Below, one piece after another: positions 1 to 7,607 of a DNA stretch of 36,862 bases. Under the pieces are notes generated by a model. It did not search any database, was not told the origin of the DNA, and saw only the letters and a program-made list of their open reading frames with translations. The stretch is from REDI01 sp038123735 (GTDB taxonomy: Bacteria > Myxococcota_A > UBA796 > GCA-2862545), in NCBI GenBank assembly GCA_038123735.1, contig JAYPAP010000021.1:1-36862 (forward strand). Direction: 5' to 3'. The position numbers were made by a program, and so were the translations under genes. Positions within the stretch are counted from its first letter, which is position 1, and each line of letters starts with the position of its first letter.

Positions 1-11
1 TGGAGGTAATC

Positions 12-701
12 ATGCATCGACTCATCGCTCGCCTTTCTGTGTTGTCCATCCTGGTCTCTGGGTTCATTGTTTCGACGAATGCGGCCGAACTAGTGGCAAA
101 CGGGCCGGCTGTCGTCAAGACAGACGCAGTTGACTTGAAGGCGGAACCCTTCCCAACCTACGAGGCGCAATGGGAATCATTTCTTCGCTCAGAGCGCGAG
201 GAGCGACTCGCGGATCTGATGGTGTACGCACAGAATGGTCGCTTTCCGCTCAAGCCTGAGCAAGCGGGGTGGCATCACCAGTTTCTGGATGCGAACGGCA
301 CGCCATGTGCGGTCGCGTCATTGATTTGGACTTCCGGAAATGCGCCCTTAGTCCAGCACACGGCGTCGGTGGACAATGACATTCTCGTCGCTGAGGTGGA
401 GTCTGGACCGCTGGCCGAGTGGGTAGCGCTGAGTGGTCTGACCAAGGAGGAAGTGGCCTTTATTCAGGCGCCTTCATTCACTGCGGAGCGCTTTGAAAAG
501 CCGGTACTGCTGGTAGAAGATCCGGAGCCTTCGCCGGAGGAGTTGGAAGTTGCGCGACTTCAACGGCGCCTGAACTCGGTGATTTCGATGCTCCAGGCTG
601 ATACTGAAGCGTCGATCTGGAAGGCGATGGCTCGTCTGGGCGACCGCGTGGACTCGCCGCCGCCACTGGAAGGCGTCATCGCGATGAATATCGATCGCTA
701 G
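12..701 (+). CDS. Secreted hypothetical protein
   Basis: This 229-residue protein has a clear signal peptide: basic start MHRLIARLS, hydrophobic stretch to about residue 20, and a probable cut after STNA or near it. The ATG is preceded by GGAGGT at positions 2-7, which fixes the start. The mature part has no domain I can name. It carries a motif pattern (GRFP near residue 76, then TPCAVASL near 97, then SGLTKEEVAFIQ near 140) that I recall from uncharacterised secreted proteins of Myxococcota. A Glu/Pro-rich linker and a helical stretch follow from about 165. Its stop codon overlaps the stop of the convergent sufT-like gene in a shared CTAG. Function unknown; the exported location is inferred from the signal peptide. 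Confidence 0.8.
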   Translation: MHRLIARLSVLSILVSGFIVSTNAAELVANGPAVVKTDAVDLKAEPFPTYEAQWESFLRSEREERLADLMVYAQNGRFPLKPEQAGWHHQFLDANGTPCAVASLIWTSGNAPLVQHTASVDNDILVAEVESGPLAEWVALSGLTKEEVAFIQAPSFTAERFEKPVLLVEDPEPSPEELEVARLQRRLNSVISMLQADTEASIWKAMARLGDRVDSPPPLEGVIAMNIDR

Positions 702-1429
702 TCGATATTGAGTTCCAGGCGGGCCGCCTCGCTCATACGCTCCGGTCCCCAGGGTGGATCCCATACAATGTCCACTTTAGCGAACCGGACGCCGTCGACG
801 GCGCCCGTCTTCTGCTCCACTTCGGCGGGCATGCTCTGGGCTGCAGGGCAGTTTGGCGAAGTCAGGGTCATCTTGATCTCGGCGATCCGGTCATCGGTCA
901 CGTCGACATCGTAGATGAGTCCAAGCTCGTAGATATCGACGGGGATCTCGGGGTCATAGACGGAGTGGAGGGCCTCGACCAGGTGCTCCTTTATCGTGAT
1001 GCGCTCCGCATCATCGGGAGCGTGTTCGGGCACTTCTTTTTCAACGCGGGCCATGGGCTCTACAGTGGCCTCGACGGGTTCAGGGGTCGTAACGTCCAGG
1101 GTGCGCGGCGGTGGAAACCACTCGGACTGGGCCACGCTCCCCGTCGACTCGAAGGAGAAATCGGCTTCAAAGCTGGTGGTTTCTGGAACTGCCACAGCAG
1201 GCTTTTGGGTCTCTCGCACCTCGACGAATCGGCCGTCCGCGGCGATGTCCGCGGGGTGCTCAGGCGCCGAGCTGAGCCCGCTCGTGCCCATGCGTCCCGG
1301 GGGCCACGCGGCGGTTCGCTCTCCGTGGCTCGGACCGCTTCCGTCCAGGTTGCTCTCACCGATCACGCGCTCAAGGGCAGATTTGCCGCGCTGTGCAGCG
1401 CGCTTCATCAAGTCTCGTCGCCAACCCAT
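698..1429 (-). CDS. sufT: SufT-like MIP18/DUF59 Fe-S assembly protein with long N-terminal extension
   Basis: Residues about 145-243 form a MIP18/DUF59 (PaaD/SufT) domain. The family hallmark DPEIPVDIYELGLIY begins at residue 159, and the conserved cysteine lies in LTSPNCPAAQ (Cys194). SufT-type proteins help mature Fe-S proteins, and genes of this kind commonly close suf operons. The first 140 residues are unusual: a basic helix (residues 1-25) followed by a low-complexity Pro/Glu/Ala-rich linker, whereas many family members are only about 100-180 residues. The ATG overlaps the sufS stop in TGATG, so translation is probably coupled. It is the last gene of the SUF operon. The domain is certain; the SufT label rests on context. 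Confidence 0.85.
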   Translation of the reverse strand: MGWRRDLMKRAAQRGKSALERVIGESNLDGSGPSHGERTAAWPPGRMGTSGLSSAPEHPADIAADGRFVEVRETQKPAVAVPETTSFEADFSFESTGSVAQSEWFPPPRTLDVTTPEPVEATVEPMARVEKEVPEHAPDDAERITIKEHLVEALHSVYDPEIPVDIYELGLIYDVDVTDDRIAEIKMTLTSPNCPAAQSMPAEVEQKTGAVDGVRFAKVDIVWDPPWGPERMSEAARLELNID

Positions 1430-2640
1430 CAGGGGCCTCCGAACATACGCAGGACCTTGTGCAGACCCTGCTCCAACATCTCGACTTCATCGAGGGTGTT
1501 GTAGATAGAAAAACTCGCTCGCACCGTACCTTCCAGACCGTAGCGCTCCATGAGCGGCTGGGTGCAGTGATGGCCTGTTCGCACGGCGATGCCTTGCATA
1601 TCGAGGAGGGTAGCGATGTCGGCGGGGGGGATGCCATCCATGACAAAGCTGCAGACCCCCTGTTTGCCAGGAGCAGTACCCACTTGTCGGACAGACGGGA
1701 TCCGCGCAAGTACCTCGGTAGCGGCTTCGACCAGGCGATCCTCGTGCGCTTGTAGCGCAGCGCGATCTTGAGCCATGAGCCACTTTAATGCGGCGCCCAT
1801 GCCGATGATTCCCGATACATTGGGGGTGCCAGCTTCGAATCGTGCTGGCGGCTCAGCGTAGGTGGTCCCGTCGAACCGGACCGACTCGATCATGTCGCCG
1901 CCACCCTGCCATGGGGGCATCCGCTGCAGAAGTTCGAGCTTTCCGTAGAGCACACCAATACCGTTGGGACCGAATACTTTATGGGCCCCAAAGGCATAAA
2001 AATCGACATCAAGCTCTTGTACATCGACCGGGAAGTGCGCGATCGCTTGTGCGCCATCCAGCATGACCGGAATGTTGCGGGCATGCGCTAACGCAATGAT
2101 TTCGCGTACCGGATTGACGGTTCCAAGCGCATTGCTCACATGAACGAGGCTCACCAACCGGGTCCGAGGCGAGAGGAGCTCGCTCACCGCGTCCACGTCG
2201 AGGGAGCCGTCGTCGAGTACGGGGACCACTTTTAGCTGGATGCCTTGTTTAGCTGCAAGAAGCTGCCAGGGGACGATATTGCTGTGGTGCTCCATCTCGG
2301 AGATGAGCACTTCATCGCCGGGGGCCAGCGTCGCTCCAAAGGTCTGGGCTACGAGGTTGAGAGACTCGGTCGTGCCGCGCGTAAATATAATTTCACGCTC
2401 GCTTTTAGCGTTAAGAAACGCGCGACAGGTCTCTCTTGCTTGCTCCATGGCGACGGTGGCGCGTTGTCCGAGCGCGTGGACGCCACGATGGACGTTGGCC
2501 CGATCGTGGCGGGCGAAGTGGTCGACGGCTTCGATCGCGGCCTGGCACATCTGCGAACTCGCAGCGCTATCGAGATAGACGAGGGGTTTGCCGTTGACTT
2601 CCTGATCGAGGCCGGGGAACGCATCGCGGATCGTCGTCAT
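1429..2640 (-). CDS. sufS: Cysteine desulfurase SufS
   Basis: This 403-residue PLP enzyme has the normal length for group II cysteine desulfurases. It removes sulfur from cysteine, giving alanine and an enzyme persulfide for cluster building on SufBCD. Visible motifs are the PLP lysine in FGAHKVFGPNG (about residue 220), the PLP-contacting histidine in SEMEHHSN (about 120), and the catalytic cysteine in RTGHHCTQP (about 360). The start overlaps the sufD stop by 4 nt (2637-2640). No sufE or sufU sulfur-transfer partner is encoded in the operon, so that partner, if used, lies elsewhere. The identity is very secure. Confidence 0.97.
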   Translation of the reverse strand: MTTIRDAFPGLDQEVNGKPLVYLDSAASSQMCQAAIEAVDHFARHDRANVHRGVHALGQRATVAMEQARETCRAFLNAKSEREIIFTRGTTESLNLVAQTFGATLAPGDEVLISEMEHHSNIVPWQLLAAKQGIQLKVVPVLDDGSLDVDAVSELLSPRTRLVSLVHVSNALGTVNPVREIIALAHARNIPVMLDGAQAIAHFPVDVQELDVDFYAFGAHKVFGPNGIGVLYGKLELLQRMPPWQGGGDMIESVRFDGTTYAEPPARFEAGTPNVSGIIGMGAALKWLMAQDRAALQAHEDRLVEAATEVLARIPSVRQVGTAPGKQGVCSFVMDGIPPADIATLLDMQGIAVRTGHHCTQPLMERYGLEGTVRASFSIYNTLDEVEMLEQGLHKVLRMFGGP

Positions 2641-4019
2641 CCTCGTACTCCACTCAGCTCGTTGAGTCGGGCTCGCACCCGGTCTTCCAATACGTCTCTC
2701 AGTCTTTCGTTCGTGATCTCGTCCAAGAGGTCGATGATGAAGCCGATGGTCATGATGCCTTCTGCCTCGGGACGTGCGATGCCCCGGGTCCGCAGGTAGT
2801 CCAGACCGGCGCGGTCGAGCTGGCCCACCGTGCAGCCATGTGCCGCCTTCACGTCGTCGGCGTGGATTTCAAGCTCGGGCTTGGTCTGAACCTGCGCCCG
2901 GTCCGACAACAGCAGGTTCTTGTTGGAGAGTGCTGCGTTGGTGTGCTGGGCCTCGTTGGCGATGTGGACCATGCCGTTGAATACCCCGCGTGATTTGCCG
3001 GCGAATACGCCCTTATATGTCTCACGACTCGTACAGTGCGGAGCCTCATGACGAAGCCAAGTGTGATGGTCGACGTGTTGTGAACCGTCGGCGACCGTGA
3101 GCCCGGTGCAGGTTGCGGATGCACCAGCCTCGGTGAATCTCAGCTCGAGGTCGTGTCGACCCCAGCCGCCCCTCAGCCAGGCGACATGGTGCTCCAACAC
3201 CGCGTCTCGCCCAATCAGGGCCCGAGAGTGTTGCACGTGAAACGCCGTGTCGTCGAGCTCGTGCCATAGATGGTGCTCCAGCCGGGCGCTTGCTTGAACC
3301 CGGGCATCAACAACAAGATTCGCGAAGGTCGGCCCGTCGCCAGTGCCGACGTGGTGCTCTACGAGGCACACCGAAGCATGGCGACCCACATCGATGACCA
3401 GCCGTGGGTGAGCCGCGATAGGCTCTTCGCTGGCGACCATGGCATGCAGGATGTGGATCGGGTCTCGAAGGATCGTCTCCGGCCCCACTTCGATGACGAT
3501 ACCGTCGCCGAGGAATGCTGTGTTAAGCAGGTGAAAGGCGGACTCTGGCCGCTTCGCGGCGGGTTGTCCATCCTGGCTGTCCGAGCGGCGATACGGCCCG
3601 AGGGTGGTGCGCGCTGCATTGGGTAGGGCTGGCCATGTCCCGGTCTCGAGGCGGTCGAGGTCGGGCTGCTCGGAGAGATAGGCCTGCATCGACCGCACCC
3701 GCACGCCTGATGGAAGTCCGCTGAGCCGCGAGAGTCCTTCAGAGAATCGTCCGTTCACAAGCACAATCTCAGCAGCGGCGCCAGGTAGGGCGTTAGAGCC
3801 TACAACGCTACCCGCGAGTGCCTCGAATAGAACGCCGGCATCGTGGATGAATGGTGTCCGCGCGAGCTTAGCTGCACTCGTATATTTCCAAGACTCCACC
3901 CGCTTATTGGGGAGCCCATGGGTCTCGAAGGCCTCCATGGAGCGCTGCCGCAGGTCCTGCACCGGACCATCGGCGCCTGCGATCCAGGCCTCATGGCTCT
4001 TGGCGAGAGAGTCGATCAT
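2637..4019 (-). CDS. sufD: Fe-S cluster assembly scaffold subunit SufD
   Basis: SufD is the beta-helical partner of SufB in the cytosolic SufBC2D scaffold. The 460 residues show the family start (HEAWIAGADGPVQDLRQRSM), the basic WKYT segment, and the conserved C-terminal block with HTNAALSNKNLLLSDRAQ, then KPELEIHADDVKAAHG. The last block is diagnostic for SufB/SufD proteins and includes the conserved histidine. The gene overlaps sufC upstream by 4 nt (ATGA) and sufS downstream by 4 nt, consistent with coupled translation. A parS-like palindrome lies inside the coding sequence at 3229-3244. The family is certain, and the position between sufC and sufS supports SufD rather than SufB. Confidence 0.95.
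   Translation of the reverse strand: MIDSLAKSHEAWIAGADGPVQDLRQRSMEAFETHGLPNKRVESWKYTSAAKLARTPFIHDAGVLFEALAGSVVGSNALPGAAAEIVLVNGRFSEGLSRLSGLPSGVRVRSMQAYLSEQPDLDRLETGTWPALPNAARTTLGPYRRSDSQDGQPAAKRPESAFHLLNTAFLGDGIVIEVGPETILRDPIHILHAMVASEEPIAAHPRLVIDVGRHASVCLVEHHVGTGDGPTFANLVVDARVQASARLEHHLWHELDDTAFHVQHSRALIGRDAVLEHHVAWLRGGWGRHDLELRFTEAGASATCTGLTVADGSQHVDHHTWLRHEAPHCTSRETYKGVFAGKSRGVFNGMVHIANEAQHTNAALSNKNLLLSDRAQVQTKPELEIHADDVKAAHGCTVGQLDRAGLDYLRTRGIARPEAEGIMTIGFIIDLLDEITNERLRDVLEDRVRARLNELSGVRG
3229..3244. other. Candidate parS centromere site inside sufD
   Basis: The 16-mer TGTTGCACGTGAAACG keeps the whole ParB-binding core GTTNCACGTGNAAC. It differs from the general parS sequence TGTTNCACGTGAAACA only at the last base. 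By known biology, ParB binds such sites, spreads along the DNA and loads SMC near the origin. On the minus strand the site encodes Phe-His-Val-Gln in SufD, so a coding coincidence is possible. The second, better placed match at 29187-29202 makes it more credible. Confidence 0.5.
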
Positions 4020-4771
4020 GCGCTTTCACCCAAGATACCGGCATAGCCCTCGTCTTCCAGGCGCAGGGCGAGCGAGGCTTCGCCGGTATGGACGATGCGA
4101 CCCTCGGAGAGAACATGAACCACGTCGGGTTGAATGTAGTCGAGGAGACGCTGGTAGTGCGTGATGAGAACGATGGAACGCCCTTCACCTCGCAGCGCGT
4201 TCACGCCCTGGGCGACGATCCGCAGCGCATCGATGTCCAGACCGGAGTCCGTCTCATCTAGGATGGCGAGGCGGGGCTGCAACATGAGCAATTGAAGAAT
4301 TTCGTTCCGCTTTTTCTCTCCACCAGAGAAGCCAACATTGACGAATCGCTTCTTGTATCGACTGTCCATCTCGAGGAGCTTCATATGTGCGTTGAGGCGC
4401 TTGAGGAACTCGAAGCTATCGATTTCATCCTCACCGCGTGCGCGCCGTTGGGCGTTCAACGCCGTCTTTAAAAAATACGTGTTGGAGACGCCCGGCAACT
4501 CAACCGGGTACTGAAACCCGAGAAAAATGCCCTTTTGGGCACGCTCTTCGACCGAGAGCTCGGCGAGGTCTTCCCCTTCGAAAGCGATGGAGCCCCCCGT
4601 GACTTCGTAGTCCTCAAGGCCGGCAATCACCTTGCCGAGGGTGGATTTCCCGGAACCATTGGGTCCCATGATCGCATGGACTTCGCCCGGGCCGACGTTC
4701 AGTGAGAGTCCCTTGAGGATCTCCGTCCCATCAATCTCAGCGGTCAAATCTTGAATCGTAAGCATGAACAC
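4016..4771 (-). CDS. sufC: Fe-S cluster assembly ATPase SufC
   Basis: SufC is the ABC-type ATPase that drives conformational change in the SufBCD scaffold. All nucleotide-binding motifs are present in 251 residues: Walker A GPNGSGKST (about 37-45), Q-loop in GFQYPVELPG, signature FSGGEKKRNE (about 149-158), Walker B LAILDETDSGLD, and H-loop in LITHYQR. The two-residue Glu-Thr after the Walker B aspartate is typical of SufC. The start ATG at 4771 lies 11 nt after the sufB stop, and the stop overlaps the sufD start. Length and motifs match the family fully. Confidence 0.97.
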   Translation of the reverse strand: MFMLTIQDLTAEIDGTEILKGLSLNVGPGEVHAIMGPNGSGKSTLGKVIAGLEDYEVTGGSIAFEGEDLAELSVEERAQKGIFLGFQYPVELPGVSNTYFLKTALNAQRRARGEDEIDSFEFLKRLNAHMKLLEMDSRYKKRFVNVGFSGGEKKRNEILQLLMLQPRLAILDETDSGLDIDALRIVAQGVNALRGEGRSIVLITHYQRLLDYIQPDVVHVLSEGRIVHTGEASLALRLEDEGYAGILGESA

Positions 4772-4782
4772 TCCGTGTCGGT

Positions 4783-6276
4783 CTAGCCGACTGCGCCTTC
4801 GAGAGAAACGGCGAGCAATTTCTGGGCTTCAACGGCAAATTCCATGGGCAGGTGCTTGAACACATCCTTGCAGAACCCGTTGACGATGAGGTTGACGGCA
4901 TCTTCTTCGGACATCCCGCGTTGCTGGCAGTAAAAGACCTGGTCTTCCGATACCTTGGATGTCGTGGCCTCGTGCTCCACGGTGGCGGTGGGGTTGCGGG
5001 CTTCGATGTACGGGAAGGTGTGCGCCGCGCAGCTGGACCCGATCAGTAAGCTGTCGCATTGGGTGTAGTTTCGTGCATCCCCGGCGCCCGGGTCGACGCG
5101 AACGAGACCGCGATACGATTGGGTAGAGCGGCCGGCGGAGATGCCCTTGCTGATGATGGTGGACCTGGTGTTTCGTCCGATATGCATCATCTTGGTACCC
5201 GTATCGGCCTGCTGGAGGTTGTTGGTGACGGCCACGCTGTAGAACTCACCGACAGAGTCATCCCCCATCAACACGCAGCTGGGGTACTTCCAGGTGATGG
5301 CGGAGCCGGTCTCCACTTGGGTCCAGCTGATCTTGCTTCGGGCGCCGCGGCATAAGCCGCGCTTGGTGACAAAGTTGTAGATGCCACCCCGGCCGTCTTC
5401 GTCGCCAGGGTACCAGTTTTGTACGGTGCTGTATTTGATTTCGGCATCGTCCATGGCGACCAGTTCGACGACCGCCGCATGCAGCTGGTTTTCGTCGCGC
5501 ATCGGAGCGGTGCAGCCTTCGAGATAGGAGACGTACGCTCCTTCTTCACACACGATGAGCGTGCGCTCGAACTGCCCCGTATTCTGGGCATTGATGCGGA
5601 AATAGGTGGAAAGTTCCATCGGGCAACGCACGCCTTTGGGGACGAAGACGAAGCTTCCGTCCGAAAAGACTGCCGAGTTGAGCGCCGAGAAGTAGTTGTC
5701 GTGGGTTGGAACGACGGTTCCCAGGTACTTCTGAATGAGCTCTGGGTGTTCGTGCACCGCTTCGGAGATGCTCATGAAGATCACGCCGGCTTCGGCGAGC
5801 TCCTTCTTGAAGGTCGTGGCCACACTCACGCTGTCCATGACCGCATCGACGGCGACCCGTGGTGCATCCGCGGGGCGTTGGACCCCCGCCAAGATTTCGC
5901 GTTCGTGCAGCGGGATGCCCAGCTTCTCGAAGGTTTCCAGGAGCTTGGGGTCAACCTCGTCTAAGGACTTTGGAGCATCGTCTGGGTTTTTCGGGGCAGC
6001 CCAGTAGGAGATGGCTTGGTAGTCGATCTGTGGGTAGTCCACGGCGGCCCAGTCGGGCTCCTCCATGGCTTGCCACTTGGCGAACGCCTTGAGGCGCCAG
6101 TCCAGCATCCACTCCGGTTCGTTTTTCTTCGCTGAAATGAAGCGAACGGTGTCTTCCGAGAGGCCGGGCGGCGCGACTTCCTGCTCAATATCGGTCACCC
6201 AACCGTGCTCGTACTTGCGGTCGAGGTGGTCTTGAACGGCATCGGATTGGGGTGTGGGGTCCGTAGTCTCAGCCAT
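4783..6276 (-). CDS. sufB: Fe-S cluster assembly scaffold subunit SufB
   Basis: SufB is the main scaffold on which the nascent cluster forms. The protein is 497 residues from the ATG at 6276, which has an AGGAG ribosome site 8 nt upstream (plus-strand CTCCT, 6285-6289). A longer reading frame to 6333 starts inside the upstream regulator and has no such site, so I reject it. Diagnostic stretches are VPKGVRCPMELSTYFRIN, RNTRSTIISKGISAG, HEATTSKVSEDQVFYCQQRG and NGFCKDVFKHLPMEFAVEA. These last blocks carry the conserved C-terminal cysteines of SufB. The start overlaps the end of the Rrf2 regulator gene by 8 nt. Confidence 0.97.
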   Translation of the reverse strand: MAETTDPTPQSDAVQDHLDRKYEHGWVTDIEQEVAPPGLSEDTVRFISAKKNEPEWMLDWRLKAFAKWQAMEEPDWAAVDYPQIDYQAISYWAAPKNPDDAPKSLDEVDPKLLETFEKLGIPLHEREILAGVQRPADAPRVAVDAVMDSVSVATTFKKELAEAGVIFMSISEAVHEHPELIQKYLGTVVPTHDNYFSALNSAVFSDGSFVFVPKGVRCPMELSTYFRINAQNTGQFERTLIVCEEGAYVSYLEGCTAPMRDENQLHAAVVELVAMDDAEIKYSTVQNWYPGDEDGRGGIYNFVTKRGLCRGARSKISWTQVETGSAITWKYPSCVLMGDDSVGEFYSVAVTNNLQQADTGTKMMHIGRNTRSTIISKGISAGRSTQSYRGLVRVDPGAGDARNYTQCDSLLIGSSCAAHTFPYIEARNPTATVEHEATTSKVSEDQVFYCQQRGMSEEDAVNLIVNGFCKDVFKHLPMEFAVEAQKLLAVSLEGAVG

Positions 6277-6724
6277 GGGCGGTGCTCCTGTGGACGTGGG
6301 ACGGTCGAATAGCCGGGGTTGAACCATAGACAAGATCGAGCAGCGTCACGCTGCGCAGCGCTTCGCGGACGGCGCCGCTGATGGCTGGCCAGCGTGGGCC
6401 GAGCTGGCAGGTATCGTGGGTGTCGCATCCGATGAGGCCCGGCAGGCTGCATTCGGTGAGCCCGAGCGGCCCTTCGAAGGCCTCGATAACCGTCAAAATG
6501 GAAGTTTCTGATGGATTACACGCGATGGTGTATCCGCCCTCAGCACCACGAGTGCTGGTGAGAAGCTGGTTTCTCTGAAGCACCTTGAGCAGTTTCGCAG
6601 TCGTGGCAGGAGGAATTCCAGTGGCTTCAGAGAGCGCGCGGGCGGTGGTTACCGTGCGCGGCTCCCGGAGCATCTCCGCGAGTACGATAAACGCTTGGTC
6701 CGTGATTCGTCGCATTCGTAGCAT
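6269..6724 (-). CDS. Rrf2-family SUF operon regulator
   Basis: This 151-residue protein has an Rrf2 winged helix: MLRMRRITDQAFIVL, then ALSEATGIPPATTAKLLKVL as the DNA-reading helix region, then RGAEGGYTIA as the wing. It also has a cluster-binding cysteine set (ECS, GCDTHDTC; three cysteines around 95-115). It resembles the SUF-associated Rrf2 regulators, which sense Fe-S status and control suf transcription. I choose ATG 6724 because family members begin at MLRMRR; a GTG at 6775 would extend it by 17 residues through the promoter/operator. If the TATATA at 6734-6739 is the -10 box, the mRNA would be almost leaderless. The gene overlaps sufB by 8 nt. Confidence 0.9.
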   Translation of the reverse strand: MLRMRRITDQAFIVLAEMLREPRTVTTARALSEATGIPPATTAKLLKVLQRNQLLTSTRGAEGGYTIACNPSETSILTVIEAFEGPLGLTECSLPGLIGCDTHDTCQLGPRWPAISGAVREALRSVTLLDLVYGSTPAIRPSHVHRSTAHG

Positions 6725-6733
6725 AAGCTTGCC

Positions 6734-6756
6734 TATATAGGACTCATTTGGTCCTA
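6734..6756 (-). promoter_or_regulatory. Putative suf promoter with Rrf2 operator
   Basis: On the minus strand a perfect inverted repeat TAGGAC-N7-GTCCTA (6738-6756) ends in a TATATA -10-like box (6734-6739). It sits just upstream of the regulator start codon at 6724. CCTATATAGG next to it (6732-6741) is itself a 10-bp palindrome. A regulator bound here would cover the -10/-35 spacer, fitting autorepression, as is known for other Rrf2/IscR-type regulators. The -35 is weak (TTCATT). The symmetry is seen directly; its function is inferred. Confidence 0.55.
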
Positions 6757-6874
6757 ATGAAGGGTCGTGTATCACATGCTCACCGGGGGGCGTCCAGTCG
6801 AGGGCTATGGATCGTCTCTCGATGTGAGCGAGACCACGGTGCGAACTGGTTATGCGGGGTCGTGCGGGGTGTGA

Positions 6875-7423
6875 TTGTCTGATCAGCGGTCAGGGTGGTG
6901 GCGATTTGCGGTGGGCCTGGCCCAAGACTGGGGTATGGCCCTGGGGATCGCGCTGGTGGTATTCGTTGGGTACACCTGGTGGTCGTCGTCGGGAGATGCG
7001 GTCCCGCGGGGCGAGGCGCAGGATTTCACCTTGGACGACACGGAAGGTCGACCGTGGACGCTTTCGGAGCACCGAGGACGGACGGTGGTGGTGAACTTTT
7101 GGGCCACGTGGTGTGGGCCCTGTCGCGCAGAGCTACCCGAGTTGGTGTCCTGGGTCGGGGCGCATCCGGAACATGTGATGGTAGGAGTGCTCGTCGACGA
7201 TAAGGTGGCCGACCCAGCTCTACGCAGGTTTATGGCCAAGTATGGCATGAACTATCCCGTGCTGCGTGACACCGCGGGGGTAGGGTCTGCCTGGCAGGTG
7301 CGTAGCCTCCCCACCACGGCGGTGGTGGCTCCTGACGGTCACATCGGGAGCTCCGTGTCGGGCCCTGTAGATGGGCGGCGCCTGGATCGCATGGTTGAAC
7401 GTGCACATGTGCATAGCCACTGA
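6875..7423 (+). CDS. TlpA/ResA-type membrane-anchored thioredoxin
   Basis: This 182-residue protein has one N-terminal membrane segment (about residues 18-36) and a thioredoxin fold outside the cytoplasm. The active site is WCGPC (Cys80, Cys83) within VVVNFWATWCGPCRAELP. The cis-proline region SLPTTAVVAPDG is present, as in TlpA/ResA proteins. Such proteins reduce disulfides in the periplasm, often for cytochrome c maturation or copper delivery; the actual target here is unknown. The reading frame opens with a TTG at 6875 preceded by GGGGT, because an in-frame TGA lies directly upstream. An ATG at residue 21 would cut into the membrane helix and is less likely. Confidence 0.85.
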   Translation: MSDQRSGWWRFAVGLAQDWGMALGIALVVFVGYTWWSSSGDAVPRGEAQDFTLDDTEGRPWTLSEHRGRTVVVNFWATWCGPCRAELPELVSWVGAHPEHVMVGVLVDDKVADPALRRFMAKYGMNYPVLRDTAGVGSAWQVRSLPTTAVVAPDGHIGSSVSGPVDGRRLDRMVERAHVHSH

Positions 7424-7567
7424 GTGGTTCGCGTACTTTTTTTGATTTTCCACTCAACGGATGTCTGAGTTGGTTCGACATCAAACTCAGCGGCACTTTG
7501 CCCTATGTCTCGACCGGGCAGGTCTGAAACCCTCAGCACTGATCCAGGTCCACCTCCAATCCGATCG
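7424..7567 (+). other. Structured 3' region, possible small RNA
   Basis: The 184-nt gap between the convergent thioredoxin and ubiD-like genes carries no coding frame I trust. The plus strand has two overlapping, mutually exclusive hairpins: GATGTC (7460-7465) with GACATC (7477-7482), and CTGAGTT (7465-7471) with AACTCAG (7484-7490). It ends at a strong terminator. It may be a 3' UTR or a 3'-derived small RNA. I know no family match. Confidence 0.25.
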
Positions 7568-7599
7568 CACCCGGGAGATCCGCCTCTCCCGGGTGTTTT
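7568..7599 (+). terminator. Intrinsic terminator after the thioredoxin gene
   Basis: A perfect 11-bp stem, CACCCGGGAGA (7568-7578) with TCTCCCGGGTG (7585-7595), closes a 6-nt loop and is followed by TTTT at 7596-7599. The T-tract is on the plus strand only, so it terminates rightward transcription from the thioredoxin gene or from a small RNA in this gap. It does not act as an intrinsic terminator for the leftward ubiD-like gene. Confidence 0.85.
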
Positions 7600-7607
7600 C
7601 GTGTGGT

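Noticed and set aside
7105..7110. CACGTG palindromes outside parS (also 8835, 24434, 29388, 34855)
   Set aside because: None has the flanking GTTN and NAAC; a bare 6-base palindrome is expected several times in 37 kb.
7460..7490. H-type pseudoknot from the two interleaved stems
   Set aside because: The connecting loops would be 0-1 nt across 6-7-bp stems, which is sterically unlikely; alternative hairpins fit better.
7510..7555. Possible SRP (4.5S) RNA signal, CAGG followed by AGCA
   Set aside because: The stem between the two motifs does not pair and the spacing is 12 rather than 10 bases, so domain IV cannot form.
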